This document shows, in pieces, positions 17,340 through 28,834 of a stretch of DNA of 64,000 bases. This stretch comes from Enhydrobacter aerosaccus. GTDB taxonomy: Bacteria; Pseudomonadota; Alphaproteobacteria; Reyranellales; Reyranellaceae. Location of the stretch: assembly GCF_900167455.1 (NCBI RefSeq), contig NZ_FUWJ01000002.1:558305-622304 (forward strand). The letters are read 5' to 3'. Under the pieces are notes generated by a model, which saw nothing but the letters and a program-made list of their open reading frames with translations, was not told the origin of the DNA and searched no databases. Positions within the stretch are counted from its first letter, which is position 1; each line of letters begins with the position of its first letter. Both the position numbers and the translations under genes were made by a program.

Positions 17340-17795
17340 ATGCGTCGTTTGCCCCAACTCCTCCTCGCCGTCGCCCTGATCGGCGGCAGCACCGCGTCCG
17401 CCCAGGTGGCCGGCCCACCGATGGGGGGATCGAACCAGTTCATCGGACCGCCCTCCGGTACAGTCCAGAGTTTCATCGGGACGTGGGCTCTGACCTGGGA
17501 CGGCCCGCCGGATTCCGGCTGCCCCTGCCAAGGAAAGCTCGTGATCGCCGTCGACCAGGACGGCGCCGATCTCGACGGCCTGTGGCAGAAGAAGGGGGCG
17601 AACGCGTCGCTGTTCGGGCCTGTCTCCTATGACCAGAACGTCTGGGCCGGACGCTTCGCCCAGCCCGGCGACGATCTGGGCTACGGCGTCCAGGGCCATT
17701 TCCGGCTGGAGGTCGTCGACGACCAGACGCTGACCGGCTCCTACCAGCGCGAGGGCATGGCGATTCCCTTCGTCTGGAACGCCAAGCGCCTGTAG
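17340..17795 (+). CDS. Small secreted protein of unknown function
   Basis: A 151-residue protein with a signal peptide (MRRLPQLLLAVALIGGSTAS, cut after SAQ), a GGAGG ribosome binding site, and a C-terminal domain of repeated beta-strands (FIGTWALTWDGPP, LVIAVDQDGADLDGLW, LTGSYQREGMAIPFVW) resembling a small lipocalin-like or avidin-like barrel. Two cysteines (GCPC) lie close together. I cannot name the family. It follows the glycosyltransferase by 14 nt and may be co-transcribed with it. Confidence 0.7.
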   Translation: MRRLPQLLLAVALIGGSTASAQVAGPPMGGSNQFIGPPSGTVQSFIGTWALTWDGPPDSGCPCQGKLVIAVDQDGADLDGLWQKKGANASLFGPVSYDQNVWAGRFAQPGDDLGYGVQGHFRLEVVDDQTLTGSYQREGMAIPFVWNAKRL

Positions 17796-17814
17796 CGGAA
17801 GGCCGCCGTCAGAC

Positions 17815-17843
17815 TTGACGAAAAGGGCGGCCAGAACTATTTC
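17815..17843 (+). promoter_or_regulatory. Candidate sigma-70 promoter for thrS-infC
   Basis: TTGACG at 17815-17820, a 17-nt spacer, then TATTTC at 17838-17843. The -35 is near consensus and the -10 weaker. It would give a thrS leader of about 155 nt. Confidence 0.45.
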
Positions 17844-17949
17844 CGGGCGTTATGGACCGGATGTTTTTCCCCGCTCCGACGACACTGACCACCGTTCGAA
17901 CTTGATTCGGCCGGGCGCGCGCCGTTGTGCCGCTTCCCGGCCTGCGTCT

Positions 17950-17968
17950 GCCGACGCGGGGCGTCGGC
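17950..17968 (+). promoter_or_regulatory. Stable hairpin in the thrS leader
   Basis: GCCGACGC (17950-17957), loop GGG, GCGTCGGC (17961-17968): eight uninterrupted G/C-rich pairs about 37 nt before the thrS start. No U-tract follows, so it is not an intrinsic terminator. thrS leaders in other bacteria carry tRNA-mimic operators or T-boxes; whether this hairpin is such an element cannot be decided by eye. Confidence 0.4.
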
Positions 17969-18005
17969 CGATCAATCGTGTTCGCATTCTTCTCAGGTGG
18001 TAATC

Positions 18006-19949
18006 ATGATCAATATTTCCCTGCCCGACGGTTCGATCCGATCGTTCGACAAACCGGTGAGCGGCGCCGACATCGCCGCCTCGATCGGTCCCGGCCTGGC
18101 CAAGGCGGCGCTGGCCGTGCGCGTCGATGGCAAGATGAAGGACCTGTCCACGGTCGTGGACCACGATGCCAAGATCGGCATCGTCACGTCTCGAGACCCG
18201 GAGGCTCTGGAGCTCCTTCGGCACGATGCGGCGCATGTGCTGGCCCAGGCGGTCCAGGAACTCTACCCCGGGACGCAGATCACGTTCGGCCCGGCGACGG
18301 ACGACGGCTTTTACTACGACTTCGTCCGCTCCGAGCCCTTCTCACCCGAGGACTTCGCCAAGATCGAGCAGCGCATGGCCGAGATCGTCGACCGCGATCT
18401 GCCCATCGTGCGCGAAGTCTGGGACCGCGCGGCGATCAAGGACTACTTCGCCAAGCACGGCGAGAGCTTCAAGTTCGAGTGGGTCGACGAGTTGCCGAAG
18501 GGCGAGGAGATTTCCGTCTACAAGCAGGGCGACTGGCTCGACATGTGCCTCGGCCCGCATCTGCCGTCGACGGGCAAGCTCGGCAAGGCCTTCAAGCTCA
18601 CGAAGGTGTCGGGCGCCTATTGGCGTGGCGACGCCAGCAAGGCCCAGCTGCAGCGCGTCTATGGCACGGTGTTCTTCTCCGACAAGGAGCTGAAGGACTA
18701 CCTGCGCCGCATCGAGGAAGCCGAGAAGCGTGACCACCGCCGACTCGGTCGCGAGATGAGCCTCTTCCACCAGCAGGAGGAAGCGGCCGGCATGGTGTTC
18801 TGGCACCCCAAGGGCTGGACGTTCTGGCGCACGCTCGAAGCCTATCTGCGCCGCAAGCTGGATGCCGGCGGATACCAGGAAGTGAAGACGCCCCAGCTGG
18901 TCGATCGCAAGCTGTGGGAGGATTCGGGCCACTGGGAGAAGTTCCGCGAGAACATGTATCTCAGCGAGAACGAGGAAGGGCTGCGCGACTTCATCGGCGA
19001 TCCCGACAAGCGGATCTTCGCGCTCAAGCCGATGAACTGCCCCTGCCACGTGCAGATCTTCAACCAGGGTCTGCGCAGCTATCGCGAGCTGCCCTTGCGC
19101 ATGGCCGAGTTCGGCTCCTGCCACCGCTTCGAACCGTCCGGTGCGCTACACGGCATCCTGCGCGTGCGCAACTTCACGCAGGACGATGCCCATATCTTCT
19201 GCAGCGAGGAGCAGATCGAGAGCGAGACGATCCGCTTCTGCAAGCTCCTGGGCGAGATCTACAAGGATCTGGGCTTCCCGGACTATTTCGTGAAGTTCTC
19301 CGATCGGCCACCGGTGCGCGCCGGGTCCGATGCGGTCTGGGACCAGGCTGAAGGAGCGCTGCGGTCGGCGTCGAAGGCCGCGGGCCTCGACCTCCAGCTC
19401 AATCCGGGCGAAGGCGCCTTTTACGGACCCAAGCTCGAGTTCGTGCTTCGCGATGCGATCGGCCGGGACTGGCAGTGCGGCACGCTACAGGTCGATTTCG
19501 TGCTCCCGGAGCGGCTCGACGCCAGCTACGTGGCGGAAGATGGCTCGCGCAAGCGGCCGGTGATGCTGCATCGCGCCATCTTCGGCAGCTTCGAGCGCAT
19601 GATCGGCATTCTCATCGAGCATTATGCCGGTCGCTTCCCGTTGTGGCTGGCCCCGACGCAAGCGGTGGTGGTCACGATCGTGAACGACGCCGACAGCTAT
19701 GCGAACGAAGTGGCCGAGCAGCTGCGGGCGGCCGGGCTGCGGGTCGATACCGACCTGCGCAACGAGAAGATCAACTACAAGGTCCGCGAGCATTCGCTGG
19801 CCCATGTGCCGCTGATCCTGGCCGTCGGCCGGCGCGACATGGAGAATCGGACGGTTGCGATCCGCCGTTTGGGCTCCGAGAAGCAGGAGGTCCTTGAACT
19901 CGGGGCCGCCGTCACTACACTTTCTACGGAGGCCCGGCCGCCCTTCTAG
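18006..19949 (+). CDS. thrS: Threonyl-tRNA synthetase
   Basis: Charges tRNA-Thr. The 647-residue protein has an N-terminal TGS domain ([19 protein letters not shown]), an editing domain with [11 protein letters not shown] (HxxxH) and [11 protein letters not shown], and a class II catalytic core with [10 protein letters not shown] (zinc cysteine), [15 protein letters not shown] and [17 protein letters not shown] (zinc histidine and motif 3), ending in the anticodon-binding domain. ATG 18006 follows a leader with a stable hairpin. A hairpin overlapping its stop codon separates it from infC. Confidence 0.97.
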   Translation: MINISLPDGSIRSFDKPVSGADIAASIGPGLAKAALAVRVDGKMKDLSTVVDHDAKIGIVTSRDPEALELLRHDAAHVLAQAVQELYPGTQITFGPATDDGFYYDFVRSEPFSPEDFAKIEQRMAEIVDRDLPIVREVWDRAAIKDYFAKHGESFKFEWVDELPKGEEISVYKQGDWLDMCLGPHLPSTGKLGKAFKLTKVSGAYWRGDASKAQLQRVYGTVFFSDKELKDYLRRIEEAEKRDHRRLGREMSLFHQQEEAAGMVFWHPKGWTFWRTLEAYLRRKLDAGGYQEVKTPQLVDRKLWEDSGHWEKFRENMYLSENEEGLRDFIGDPDKRIFALKPMNCPCHVQIFNQGLRSYRELPLRMAEFGSCHRFEPSGALHGILRVRNFTQDDAHIFCSEEQIESETIRFCKLLGEIYKDLGFPDYFVKFSDRPPVRAGSDAVWDQAEGALRSASKAAGLDLQLNPGEGAFYGPKLEFVLRDAIGRDWQCGTLQVDFVLPERLDASYVAEDGSRKRPVMLHRAIFGSFERMIGILIEHYAGRFPLWLAPTQAVVVTIVNDADSYANEVAEQLRAAGLRVDTDLRNEKINYKVREHSLAHVPLILAVGRRDMENRTVAIRRLGSEKQEVLELGAAVTTLSTEARPPF

Positions 19950-19986
19950 GGCGGCCGCGGCCTCGTTTTCCGCCCCGATCCGGGGC
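19935..19986 (+). terminator. Intercistronic hairpins between thrS and infC
   Basis: CGGCCGCCC (19935-19943), loop TTCTA, GGGCGGCCG (19949-19957) forms nine pairs over the thrS stop codon, followed within 8 nt by CGTTTTCC. A second small stem, GCCCC-GATCC-GGGGC, lies at 19972-19986 and is followed by TTTAAC. The U-tracts are weak, so they may act as partial terminators or RNA-processing sites tuning infC relative to thrS. Confidence 0.4.
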
Positions 19987-20008
19987 TTTAACGAGGGAGA
20001 AGGAAGCC

Positions 20009-20545
20009 ATAGCTCGTCCTGCGCAACAAAGCGCGCCGACCCGTGATGGTCCGCGCGTCAACGGCGAAATCAGAGCGCCGCAAGTCCGACTGATCGACGA
20101 AAACGGCGATATGGTCGGCGTCGTCACGGCCCGCGAGGCGTTGGAAATGGCCGAGGAGGCCAGTCTCGACCTGATCGAGATCTCGCCCAACGCCGTGCCA
20201 CCGGTCTGCAAGATCTCCGATTACGGCAAGTACAAGTACGAGGCGCAGAAGAAGGCGCACGATGCCCGTAAGCACCAGAAGGTGATCGAGGTCAAAGAGA
20301 TCAAGATGCGGCCGAACATCGACGATCACGACTACGAAGTGAAGATGCGCGCCATGAAGCGGTTCATCGAGGAAGGCGACAAGGTGAAGGTCACCCTGCG
20401 CTTCCGCGGCCGCGAGATGGTCCATGCCGAACTCGGCCTGCAGGTGCTGAACCGCGTCCGTGGCGAGATGGACCCGCTCACCAAGATCGAATCCATGCCG
20501 CGCATGGAAGGTCGCCAGATGGTCATGGTGCTGGCTCCGAAGTGA
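20009..20545 (+). CDS. infC: Translation initiation factor IF-3, AUA start
   Basis: Binds the 30S subunit, blocks premature 50S joining and proofreads the start codon. No ATG, GTG or TTG gives a full-length product: the first in-frame ATG (20111) would remove the conserved [18 protein letters not shown] region. The codon ATA at 20009-20011 is preceded by AAGGA four bases upstream and gives 178 residues, the expected length. infC genes typically use AUU, AUC or AUA starts, because IF-3 rejects non-canonical starts and so represses its own synthesis. N-domain, lysine-rich linker and C-domain are all present. Confidence 0.9.
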   Translation: MARPAQQSAPTRDGPRVNGEIRAPQVRLIDENGDMVGVVTAREALEMAEEASLDLIEISPNAVPPVCKISDYGKYKYEAQKKAHDARKHQKVIEVKEIKMRPNIDDHDYEVKMRAMKRFIEEGDKVKVTLRFRGREMVHAELGLQVLNRVRGEMDPLTKIESMPRMEGRQMVMVLAPK

Positions 20546-21531
20546 CGATACGGGCGGCGATATTGGCGGCGGCCCTCGCCGTCGCCTTCGCCGCGTATCC
20601 GGCAGAAGCGCAACTCGGTCCTGACGCCCAACGCAGCTACGAGGCCTTTCAAAGGCTCGCGCCTCAGCGTGCCTTCACCCTCGCAGCAGATGGCAAAGGC
20701 TACTGGTGGACCGGCGCGTCCGGCACCGACCCCGGAGCCGCCGTCGCTTCGGCGACCAAGCTGTGCGAGGAGCGCAGCAAGGGCAAGTGCACCCTCTACG
20801 CCGTCAACAATGTCGTTCTCGACGGCCGTGACTGGATGGCCGCCACCCCTTCGACACTGCCGGCGATCGGGCGGCTCAAACCGGCGCCCTACTGGATGAA
20901 CAAGGGGCCGCAGGCCGCGGCGGGTCTCATCGTCTGGAGTCATGGTTATATGGAAGGCCACGACTCGACGGCCTCCGCTCCCCAGGGGCAGGTCGCCTAC
21001 TTCACCCAGCAGGGCTACGATCTCTACCGTTTCGATCGCCAATGGATTCGCGACTGGCCGGGAGATGCGACCGACCTGGCGATGGCGGTGCAGCAGGCCA
21101 AGGCGATGGGATATCGACGTGTGATCCTGGCCGGCCAGTCGGCGGGCGCCTGGGTCTCACTCGCGGCAGCGGCGCGCGGTGCGCCCGTCGATGGCGTGAT
21201 CTCCGTCTCCGCGGCCCATCATGGCCAGGTCAAGGACATGCGGGACATCAGCCGGGCGCGATCGGAGTGGCAACAGATCGTGAAGGCGATCAGACCGGGC
21301 CCGCGGCTGGTGGTCGTGAATTTCAAGGACGATACCTACGACGTCGGCGGGCGCATGGACGATGCCCGCACCGCGTTCGCCGCTTCCGGTGTCGATGCCG
21401 TCATCCTCGCCGATCCCGCCGGATTCAGTGGCCATGGCGCCGCCAACGGCCCGGCCTTCCCGCAGAAATACGGCGCCTGCATCAACAGCTTCATCGAGAC
21501 CGGCGCACGCCAAGCACCCTGCGTTCCATGA
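20542..21531 (+). CDS. Secreted alpha/beta-hydrolase-like protein
   Basis: GTG 20542-20544 overlaps the infC stop (GTGA). The 329-residue product has a signal peptide ([20 protein letters not shown], cut after AEA). It then has an N-terminal segment with a Cys pair ([11 protein letters not shown]), and a hydrolase fold with [10 protein letters not shown], nucleophile loop LAGQSAGAW (GxSxG) and a C-terminal histidine in GFSGHGA. Substrate unknown. Coupling of a periplasmic hydrolase to infC is probably only positional. Confidence 0.75.
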   Translation: MTIRAAILAAALAVAFAAYPAEAQLGPDAQRSYEAFQRLAPQRAFTLAADGKGYWWTGASGTDPGAAVASATKLCEERSKGKCTLYAVNNVVLDGRDWMAATPSTLPAIGRLKPAPYWMNKGPQAAAGLIVWSHGYMEGHDSTASAPQGQVAYFTQQGYDLYRFDRQWIRDWPGDATDLAMAVQQAKAMGYRRVILAGQSAGAWVSLAAAARGAPVDGVISVSAAHHGQVKDMRDISRARSEWQQIVKAIRPGPRLVVVNFKDDTYDVGGRMDDARTAFAASGVDAVILADPAGFSGHGAANGPAFPQKYGACINSFIETGARQAPCVP

Positions 21532-21547
21532 CAGCGGCCGCCCACAC

Positions 21548-22306
21548 CTAGGGCATGTAAGCGCCGCCGTTTACATGAAGCACCTGGCCGGTGATGGCGT
21601 CGGCATCATCGGAGGCGAGGAATACGGCACTGCCGGCAATCTGCTCGGGCGTCAGCATCCTGCCGCCCAGCGGGATCGTCGCCCGCGCCATTTCGATCAG
21701 CTCGGCATCGCTGTTGCCATAGCGGGGTTGCGCCGTGTCGGTCAGGCTGGGAGCGATAGCATTGACGCGGATGTTGTGGGGCGCCAGTTCCAGGGCCAGA
21801 GCGCGCGTCATCGAAACCACGCCGCCCTTGCTCGCGCTGTAGTGCACGCCGCGCACGGCGCCGCGGATCGCGGCGGATGACAGGTTGATGACGGCGCCGC
21901 TCTTCTTTCCCCCCGCGAGCAGGGCCTTGGCCATGGCGATGGTGGCAAAGCAGCCGGCCTTCAGGTTGACGTCGAGCACGATATCCCAGTCGCTCTCGCG
22001 CATCTCCAGCAGCGGCACACGCGGATAGACGCCGGCATTGTTGACCAGGATGTCGGGCGCGCCGAGATCGCGCACCGTATCGGCCACCATCCGCTCGATA
22101 TCGGGCAGCTTCGCGACATCCGCCCGGACAGCGAGCGCGCGCCGGCCGGCCGCCTCCACTTTGGCGACGACGGCCGTAGCCGCTTTCTCATCGTCCAGCC
22201 AGTTGACCGCGACATCCGCCCCCGCCTCGGCCAGGGCCACGGCAATGGCCGCCCCGATTCCTTGCTGCGCGCCCGTCACCAGCGCCACCTTGCCTGCCAA
22301 TTTCAT
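21548..22306 (-). CDS. Short-chain dehydrogenase/reductase
   Basis: A classical 252-residue SDR oxidoreductase. It has the cofactor loop TGAQQGIG (residues 11-18), NNAG (89-92), catalytic S144 and Y156/K160 (YSASK), and a C-terminal GQVLHVNGG. Best resembles 3-oxoacyl-ACP reductase/glucose dehydrogenase-like SDRs, but the substrate is not determined. ATG 22304-22306 fits the family start; the frame remains open upstream only because it runs antisense to rpmI-rplT. It is convergent with the secreted hydrolase (16-nt gap). Confidence 0.88.
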   Translation of the reverse strand: MKLAGKVALVTGAQQGIGAAIAVALAEAGADVAVNWLDDEKAATAVVAKVEAAGRRALAVRADVAKLPDIERMVADTVRDLGAPDILVNNAGVYPRVPLLEMRESDWDIVLDVNLKAGCFATIAMAKALLAGGKKSGAVINLSSAAIRGAVRGVHYSASKGGVVSMTRALALELAPHNIRVNAIAPSLTDTAQPRYGNSDAELIEMARATIPLGGRMLTPEQIAGSAVFLASDDADAITGQVLHVNGGAYMP

Positions 22307-22391
22307 TCGCCACCTCGTCCCGGAGAGCGTAAGGCCTACGCGTCTTTCGGCGCGACGGCAGCAGGAATGGTGCCACCCGGATCGGGCCTGC

Positions 22392-22420
22392 TTGCGTGGT
22401 TCCACGCCCGTCGCTATAAG
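22392..22420 (+). promoter_or_regulatory. Candidate promoter of rpmI-rplT(-pheST)
   Basis: TTGCGT (22392-22397), 17-nt spacer, TATAAG (22415-22420). Good match in both boxes and spacing, placing the transcript start near 22427 and leaving a leader of about 70 nt before rpmI. Confidence 0.6.
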
Positions 22421-22432
22421 CCCCCCTTCCTC

Positions 22433-22467
22433 GGTGGCCTGGCCCAAAGGGCATTGCCTCGGCCACC
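22433..22467 (+). promoter_or_regulatory. Structured leader of the rpmI-rplT operon
   Basis: GGTGGCC (22433-22439) pairs with GGCCACC (22461-22467), enclosing a smaller GCCC-AAA-GGGC stem (22442-22452). It lies between the likely transcript start and the rpmI ribosome binding site. In other bacteria ribosomal protein L20 represses this operon through leader RNA; this structure is a plausible but untested site for the same control. Confidence 0.45.
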
Positions 22468-22495
22468 AATCGTAACCCTTTGAAAAGGAACGAAA

Positions 22496-22699
22496 ATGCC
22501 CAAGATGAAGACCAAGAGCGGGGCCAAGAAGCGTTTTCGCTTCACCGGCACCGGCAAAGTGAAGCATGGGGTCGTGGGCAAGCGCCACGGCATGAGCAAG
22601 CGGGGCAACCGCTTCCTGCGTCAGGCCACCGGCATGACGGTCGTGTCCGAATCCGACACCCGCATCATCAAGCGCAACTTTTTCCCGTACGAGAGGTAA
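22496..22699 (+). CDS. rpmI: 50S ribosomal protein L35
   Basis: A 67-residue basic protein beginning [20 protein letters not shown], the standard L35 N terminus, and ending with the RNFFPYER tail. An AAGGAA site lies just upstream. Three bases separate its stop from rplT. Confidence 0.97.
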   Translation: MPKMKTKSGAKKRFRFTGTGKVKHGVVGKRHGMSKRGNRFLRQATGMTVVSESDTRIIKRNFFPYER

Positions 22700-22702
22700 G
22701 TC

Positions 22703-23059
22703 ATGGCACGCGTCAAGCGGGGCGTGGCTGCACACGCTCGTCACAAGAAGGTCCTGAAGCTCGCCAAGGGCTATCGCGGCCGCGCCAAGGTGGCGTTCCG
22801 CGTCGGCATCGAGAAGGTCGAGAAGGGCCTCCAATATGCCTATCGCGACCGGCGCAACAAGAAGCGCACGTTCCGCGGTCTTTGGATCCAGCGCATCAAC
22901 GCCGCTGTCCGCGAGCACGGCATGACCTACTCGCAGTTCATGAACGGCATCCTGAAGGCCGGGATCGAGGTCGACCGCAAGGTCATGGCCGATCTGGCGG
23001 CGCGGGAACCGGTGGCGTTCAAGGCCCTGGTCGATCAGGCACAAGCGGCTCTGAAATAG
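22703..23059 (+). CDS. rplT: 50S ribosomal protein L20
   Basis: A 118-residue 23S-rRNA-binding protein needed early in 50S assembly. It begins [20 protein letters not shown] and has the usual [19 protein letters not shown] arginine-rich N-terminal helix and globular C domain. In studied bacteria it autoregulates the rpmI-rplT operon. Start follows rpmI by 3 nt; a terminator-like hairpin stands between it and pheS. Confidence 0.97.
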   Translation: MARVKRGVAAHARHKKVLKLAKGYRGRAKVAFRVGIEKVEKGLQYAYRDRRNKKRTFRGLWIQRINAAVREHGMTYSQFMNGILKAGIEVDRKVMADLAAREPVAFKALVDQAQAALK

Positions 23060-23119
23060 GGCCCGCCCTCAAGCAACGTCCGCGCGCGCAAGCGGTGCGC
23101 CGGATAGAAATCGTAAAGG

Positions 23120-23150
23120 GGGAGCCTGGACCACAGGCTCCCTCTTTTCG
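23120..23150 (+). terminator. Intrinsic terminator/attenuator between rplT and pheS
   Basis: GGGAGCCTG (23120-23128), loop GACCA, CAGGCTCCC (23134-23142), followed by TCTTTTCG: nine pairs and a short U-tract. It is only about 27 nt ahead of the pheS start, so it could attenuate read-through into pheST. Confidence 0.75.
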
Positions 23151-23176
23151 TGTTCGGTTTCGAAAGTGAGCGAAGG

Positions 23177-24277
23177 ATGGACGATCTTTCGACGATCCGC
23201 AGCGAGGTACTCGCCGCCGTCGCCGCAGCGGGCGATCTCGGCGCACTCGATACGGTGCGCGTCTTGGCCCTGGGCAAGAAGGGCAATGTCACCGGCCTGA
23301 TGAAGACGCTGGGCACGCTGGCACCCGAGCAGCGCAAGGAGTTCGGCGCCCGCGTCAATCAGCTCAAAAGCGAGATCGAGGCCGCCCTCGAAGCGCGCAA
23401 GGCGACGCTCGGCGCCGCGGCCTTGGCCGCCAAGCTCGCGGCCGAGAAGGTTGATGTCAGCCTGCCTGTCCGTCCCGAGGGCCAGGGCACGCTGCACCCG
23501 ATCGGCCAGGTGATGGACGAGTTGGCGGCGATCTTCGGCGAGATGGGCTTCACCTGGGCCGAAGGTCCGGACATCGAGGACGACTGGCACAATTTCAGCG
23601 CCCTCAATATCCCACCCGACCATCCGGCGCGGCAGATGCAGGATACGTTCTACCTTCCGTCGCGCGCCGACGGCACGCCCATGGTCCTGCGTACCCACAC
23701 TTCGCCGGTGCAGGCGCGCACCATGCTGAACAAGGCCGTGCAGCAAATGCTGGCCAATGACGGCTCGCTGCGCATCATCGTGCCGGGCCGCACCTTCCGC
23801 ATCGACAGCGATGCGACCCACACGCCGATGTTCCACCAGGTCGAGGGGCTGGTGATCGATCGCACCACCCACATGGGCCACCTCAAGGGCTGCCTGGTCG
23901 ATTTCTGCCGCGCCTTCTTCGAGGTCGACGACCTGCCGCTACGGTTCCGCCCCTCCTACTTCCCCTTCACCGAGCCGTCGGCCGAGGTCGATATCGGCTG
24001 CTCGTGGAAGGATGGCGAACTGCGCATCGGCACTGGCGATTCATGGCTCGAGATCCTGGGCTCCGGCATGGTGCATCCCAACGTCATCGCCAATTGCGGC
24101 CTCGATCCCGCCGTCTACCAGGGCTTCGCCTTCGGCATGGGCATCGATCGCATCGCCATGCTGAAATACGGCATCCCCGACCTGCGCAGCTTCTTCGACT
24201 CGGACCTGCGCTGGTTGCGCCACTATGGATTCTCGGCCCTCGAATGGCCGTCTCTGACACAAGGACTGGCGCGATGA
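23177..24277 (+). CDS. pheS: Phenylalanyl-tRNA synthetase alpha subunit
   Basis: Catalytic subunit of the (alpha-beta)2 enzyme. The 366-residue chain has an N-terminal coiled-coil arm (about 1-85), then the class II core with [28 protein letters not shown] (Phe binding), the motif 2 region [17 protein letters not shown] and motif 3 [22 protein letters not shown] 23177 is chosen because the nine upstream codons overlap the terminator. Stop overlaps the pheT start by 4 nt (ATGA). Confidence 0.97.
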   Translation: MDDLSTIRSEVLAAVAAAGDLGALDTVRVLALGKKGNVTGLMKTLGTLAPEQRKEFGARVNQLKSEIEAALEARKATLGAAALAAKLAAEKVDVSLPVRPEGQGTLHPIGQVMDELAAIFGEMGFTWAEGPDIEDDWHNFSALNIPPDHPARQMQDTFYLPSRADGTPMVLRTHTSPVQARTMLNKAVQQMLANDGSLRIIVPGRTFRIDSDATHTPMFHQVEGLVIDRTTHMGHLKGCLVDFCRAFFEVDDLPLRFRPSYFPFTEPSAEVDIGCSWKDGELRIGTGDSWLEILGSGMVHPNVIANCGLDPAVYQGFAFGMGIDRIAMLKYGIPDLRSFFDSDLRWLRHYGFSALEWPSLTQGLAR

Positions 24278-26673
24278 AGTTCACGCTTTCCTGGCTCAAG
24301 GAGCATCTCGCCACCGAGGCCTCGCTCGCCGAGATCCGGGACCGGCTGACCATGCTCGGCCTCGAGGTCGAGGGCATCACCAACCCGGCCGAGACGCTGA
24401 AGGGCTTCGTGGTCGGCTACGTGGTCGAAGCCGTGCAGCATCCCAATGCCGACCGGCTGCGCGTCTGCAAGGTCGACACCGGCGCCGGCGTGGTCCAGGT
24501 CGTGTGCGGCGCGCCCAACGCCCGGACCGGCATGAAAGGCGTGTTCGCCCCGACCGGCAGCTACATCCCTGGCACCGGCATCACCCTCAAGGCGAGCAAG
24601 ATCCGCGGCGAGGAGAGCAACGGCATGCTCTGCTCCTCGCGCGAGCTGCAGCTGGGCGACGATCACAGCGGCATCATCGACCTGCCGGCCGAGGTGAAGA
24701 CGGGCATTCCCGCGGCCGAGGCGCTCGGCCTCGACGACCCCGTCATCGAGATCAAGGTCACGCCCAACCGCGCCGATTGCCTGGGCGTTCATGGCATCGC
24801 CCGCGATCTGGCGGCCTCGGGACTCGGCACGCTCAAGCCATTCGCGGCAGAACGGATCGCTGGCACGTTCCAGAGCCCGATCAAATGGACGCACGGCTAC
24901 CAGCCCAAGCCGGACAGCCCCTGCCCGATCGTGGTCGGCCGCTATTTCCGCGGCGTGAAGAACGGCCCCTCGCCCGACTGGCTGCAACATCGCCTGAAGG
25001 CGATCGGACTGCGGCCGATCTCGGCCCTGGTCGATATCACCAACTTCGTGACCTTCGACCTCAACCGCCCGCTGCACGTGTTCGACGCCAAGAAGCTGAG
25101 CGGCGATCTGGTCATGCGCCAGGCCAACGAGGGCGAAACCATCCTGGCGCTCGACGGCAAGACCTACACCCTCGATCCCGCGGTGGCGGTGATCGCCGAC
25201 GGCAAGGGCGTGCATGGCATCGGCGGCATCATGGGCGGAGAGGAGACCGGTGTGCAGGAGAGCACGACCGACGTGTTCCTCGAAGTGGCCTATTTCGATC
25301 CCATCCGCACCGCCGCCTCGGGCCGCAAGCTCGGCATCCAGTCCGACGCGCGCTACCGCTTCGAGCGCGGCATCGATCCGCAATCGGTGCAGTGGGGCAC
25401 CGATGTCGCCACCCGCCTGATCCTGGAACTGTGCGGCGGCGAGGCGAGCGAGATCGTCTCGAGCGGTGTCATGCCGAACTGGGAGCGCAGCTATACGCTG
25501 CGGCCCGACCGCGTGAAATCGCTGACTGCCATCGAGGTGCCGGCGAAGGAGACAACCGACATCCTGACCAGACTCGGCTTCACCGTCGCCGGCAGCGGTC
25601 CATGGACGGCTGCGGTGCCATCCTGGCGCCCCGACGTCGTCGGCGAGGCCGACCTCGTCGAGGAGGTCACCCGCGTGTACGGCTTCGACCGTATTCCCGC
25701 GGTGTCGCTGCCGGCGCTGTCCGCGACCTCGAAGCCGGTGCGCGATCCGCTGCAGCGGCGCGTGCCCTTGGCGCGTCGCGCCCTCGCCGCGCGCGGCATG
25801 AACGAGGCCGTGACCTGGTCGTTCCTGCCCTTCGAGCAAGCCCAGCGCTTCGGCGGTGGCGGCGCCGACTTGCGGCTCCTGAACTCGATCGCGGCCGAGC
25901 TCGACACGATGCGGCCCTCGATCCTGCCCAACCTGATCGAGGCCGCGGCCCGCAACGAGGCGCGCGGACTGCACGATCCGGCGCTGTTCGAGGTCGGCCC
26001 GCAATACAGGGATGCGACCCCGACCGGCCAACAGCGTGTCGCCGCCGGCGTGCGTCACAACATGGCAGTTCCGCGCAACTGGGCCGGCCCGATGCGCACG
26101 GTCGACGCCTTCGACGCCAAGGCCGATGCGCTGGCGGTGCTGGCGGCGATCGGCGCACCGGTCGAGAACATGCAGGCGACCGCCGGTGCACCCGACTGGT
26201 ACCATCCCGGCCGCTCGGGCGCGATCAAGCTCGGCGACCGCGTCATGGCGTGGTTCGGCGAACTGCATCCGGAGATCGCCGCAGGCGCCGATCTCAAGGG
26301 TCCAGTTGCGGCCTTCGAGGTGTTCCTCGACGCGCCGCCTCCGCCCAAGGCCAAAGCCACCAAGGCCCGGCCGCGCCTGGTGCTGTCGGCCTTCCAGCCG
26401 GTGGAGCGCGACTTCGCCTTCCTGGTCGACGCGGCCGTCGAAGCGGAAAAGCTGGTGCGCGCGGCCCGCAATGCCGACAAGGGACTGATCGCGGCCGCCC
26501 GCGTGTTCGATGTCTATGCCGGCAAGGGCGTGCCCGAAGGCAAGAAGTCGCTGGCGATCGCCGTCACCCTGCAGCCGATGGAGCGCACGCTCACGGATGC
26601 GGAGATCGAGGCGGTATGCAACAAGATCGTGGCGCAGGTGGCGAAGGCCACGGGGGCGACCCTGCGGGGGTGA
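24274..26673 (+). CDS. pheT: Phenylalanyl-tRNA synthetase beta subunit
   Basis: A 799-residue partner of PheS. Domains in order: N-terminal [16 protein letters not shown]/tRNA-binding OB fold (about 40-150, with [19 protein letters not shown]), B3/B4 editing domain, B5 domain, catalytic-like module and a C-terminal FDX-ACB anticodon-binding domain (about 705-799, beginning near [17 protein letters not shown]). Translationally coupled to pheS. The 28-bp inverted repeat just after its stop may end the transcript. Confidence 0.97.
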   Translation: MKFTLSWLKEHLATEASLAEIRDRLTMLGLEVEGITNPAETLKGFVVGYVVEAVQHPNADRLRVCKVDTGAGVVQVVCGAPNARTGMKGVFAPTGSYIPGTGITLKASKIRGEESNGMLCSSRELQLGDDHSGIIDLPAEVKTGIPAAEALGLDDPVIEIKVTPNRADCLGVHGIARDLAASGLGTLKPFAAERIAGTFQSPIKWTHGYQPKPDSPCPIVVGRYFRGVKNGPSPDWLQHRLKAIGLRPISALVDITNFVTFDLNRPLHVFDAKKLSGDLVMRQANEGETILALDGKTYTLDPAVAVIADGKGVHGIGGIMGGEETGVQESTTDVFLEVAYFDPIRTAASGRKLGIQSDARYRFERGIDPQSVQWGTDVATRLILELCGGEASEIVSSGVMPNWERSYTLRPDRVKSLTAIEVPAKETTDILTRLGFTVAGSGPWTAAVPSWRPDVVGEADLVEEVTRVYGFDRIPAVSLPALSATSKPVRDPLQRRVPLARRALAARGMNEAVTWSFLPFEQAQRFGGGGADLRLLNSIAAELDTMRPSILPNLIEAAARNEARGLHDPALFEVGPQYRDATPTGQQRVAAGVRHNMAVPRNWAGPMRTVDAFDAKADALAVLAAIGAPVENMQATAGAPDWYHPGRSGAIKLGDRVMAWFGELHPEIAAGADLKGPVAAFEVFLDAPPPPKAKATKARPRLVLSAFQPVERDFAFLVDAAVEAEKLVRAARNADKGLIAAARVFDVYAGKGVPEGKKSLAIAVTLQPMERTLTDAEIEAVCNKIVAQVAKATGATLRG

Positions 26674-26683
26674 TACAATACAT

Positions 26684-26759
26684 GGTGTCATCCCGAGCGA
26701 AGCGAGGGATCTCTATCGGGCGCTGCCCAGGGATCCCTCGCTTCGCTCGGGATGACACC
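26684..26759. repeat. Perfect 28-bp inverted repeat, extragenic palindrome
   Basis: Arms 26684-26711 and 26732-26759 are perfectly complementary and enclose a 20-nt loop. Their core (GTCATCCCGAGCGAAGCGAG) is the same element as at 51-190. TTTT follows at 26760-26763, so on the plus strand it could also serve as the pheT terminator. It lies 10 nt after pheT and 61 nt before lepA. Confidence 0.85.
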
Positions 26760-26820
26760 TTTTCCTGAACAAGCACAAGTGCGTCGAATCTTTCTCGAAC
26801 AAGCGTAAGCGTCGAACCTC

Positions 26821-28623
<1,803 letters not shown>

Positions 28624-28834
28624 CAACCTGCCCGCGCGACCGTTTTCACCGTCTATAAACGGTTGGAAAAACGGAGACGGCTTGGCGGCGCGAACCGGAT
28701 CGAAGGCGATAAGGGACAAGACGGCATCGCTCCTCCTGGCTGTGACGCCTCATGGTAGACGCGATGTGTCAGGATCGACGATTCCGGTCCTCAATGCGCT
28801 CCGGCCTTGCATGGCCGGCCCGACGCCCCGACTG

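Noticed and set aside
20111..20545. infC starting at ATG 20111
   Set aside because: Would delete the conserved first 34 residues of IF-3; AUA 20009 has a ribosome binding site and gives the normal length.
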